NCBI GenBank assembly: GCA_963786305.1
Contig: CAWAYL010000014.1
Coordinates: forward strand, 663,661-727,660
Direction: 5' to 3'
DNA length: 64,000 bases
Origin: CAKZLS01 sp963786305
GTDB taxonomy: Bacteria > Pseudomonadota > Alphaproteobacteria > Rhodospirillales > Defluviicoccaceae
The notes beneath the pieces were generated by a model. The model did not search any database and was not told the DNA's origin. It saw only the letters and a program-made list of their open reading frames with translations. Positions 63,707 through 64,000 of the stretch are shown here, piece after piece; positions within the stretch are counted from its first letter, which is position 1, and each line of letters begins with the position of its first letter. A program made the position numbers and the translations under genes.

Positions 63707-64000
63707 TATCCGTCGCGGCGCCCGTGCGCGCGAACCCGACGGCGCATACATTGTTTCTCGTCCAATCAATAGCGATTAGCCAAAGGTCCATAACCTCCCG
63801 TCTGCCACGTCCCTGCCGCGATCATTGCTGAGAAAGGCGCGAAGCAACGACGCAATCCAGAGACGTCCGGGCAGGGCTCGCTGCCAATCACAATCGGGGG
63901 GCCGCTCTCGATGGGTTTAAGAGATAAATTTTTACTGTGCAAGGGGTTGTTTTCAAGAAAATGAACCAACCCCCCCCCCCCGCCCCCCACCTGCCGGTGG
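63707..64000. other. Region upstream of hsdM with a poly-C tract at the right edge
   Basis: About 290 bases without a recognisable gene. The right end holds 12 C, one G and 6 C (63970-63988), that is a G-run on the hsdM strand. A short AT-rich patch (AAATTTTTA, about 63925-63935) may hold the hsdM promoter, but I cannot define -35 and -10 boxes with confidence. A short open frame here has low-complexity content and no family. Confidence 0.5.

Noticed and set aside
63766..63990. Small protein upstream of hsdM
   Set aside because: Begins with a run of glycines from the poly-C tract, has no ribosome-binding site and no recognisable motif.

Overview
The window reads as a GC-rich alphaproteobacterial chromosome, most likely from the Rhodospirillales or a neighbouring order; the genus cannot be decided from sequence alone. 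The evidence is the proteobacterial tRNA-tuf-secE-nusG-rplKAJL-rpoBC / str / S10 / spc / alpha gene order, an ATP12-type F1 assembly chaperone (a family of alphaproteobacteria and mitochondria), a LiuR-like MerR regulator with its palindromic site, and CTAGAGCA...TGCTCTAG bordered palindromic repeats of an alphaproteobacterial type.

Layout. 1-11.8 kb: polyphosphate kinase (minus strand, cut by the left edge), a divergent TrkH potassium channel subunit, PanE-like ketopantoate reductase, and an exonuclease-CBS-nucleotidyltransferase fusion. Then a minus-strand group: RlmB rRNA methyltransferase, a JmjC-type oxygenase, a TPR/O-GlcNAc-transferase (SPINDLY-like) protein and a trypsin-like protease. 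11.9-25.7 kb: tRNA-Tyr, tRNA-Gly, tuf, tRNA-Trp, secE, nusG, rplK, rplA, rplJ, rplL, rpoB, rpoC. 26.0-44.4 kb: rpsL, rpsG, fusA, a second tuf, then the complete S10, spc and alpha operons through secY, adk, rpoA and rplQ. 44.4-52.9 kb: Do-like protease, RarA, an NhaP-type antiporter, two lipoproteins separated by a MITE-like palindromic element, a small exported protein, two tandem Hsp20 proteins, a HAD phosphatase, ATP12 and acylphosphatase. 52.9-57.9 kb: a GGDEF remnant and a diguanylate cyclase, LipB, tRNA-Leu, an MgtE magnesium transporter, a cluster of three ~85-bp structured repeats and a LiuR-like regulator. 58-64 kb: a ParE-type toxin-antitoxin pair and a minus-strand type I restriction-modification operon, hsdM-hsdS-hsdR, joined by 4-base overlaps.

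Most of the window is the translation and transcription core, read as a nearly continuous plus-strand block. Strong sigma70-type promoters are visible before tRNA-Tyr, before rpsL and, overlapping the adk stop codon, before rpsM. Likely regulatory hairpins lie before rplJ and between rplL and rpoB.

A dominant technical signal is frameshifting. Long genes, including essential ones (rpoB, rpoC, fusA, adk), are broken by single-base indels, and where the intended reading can be rebuilt the change is usually one inserted base. After correction every gene has normal family length. I therefore annotate each as one CDS with a noted frameshift and attribute the breaks to sequencing or assembly error, not decay. 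The least conventional content is the JmjC / TPR-OGT / protease group, the exonuclease-CBS-nucleotidyltransferase fusion, and the repeat elements at 37.4, 49.1 and 57.1 kb. I did not find a clearly new system that the sequence alone can prove.
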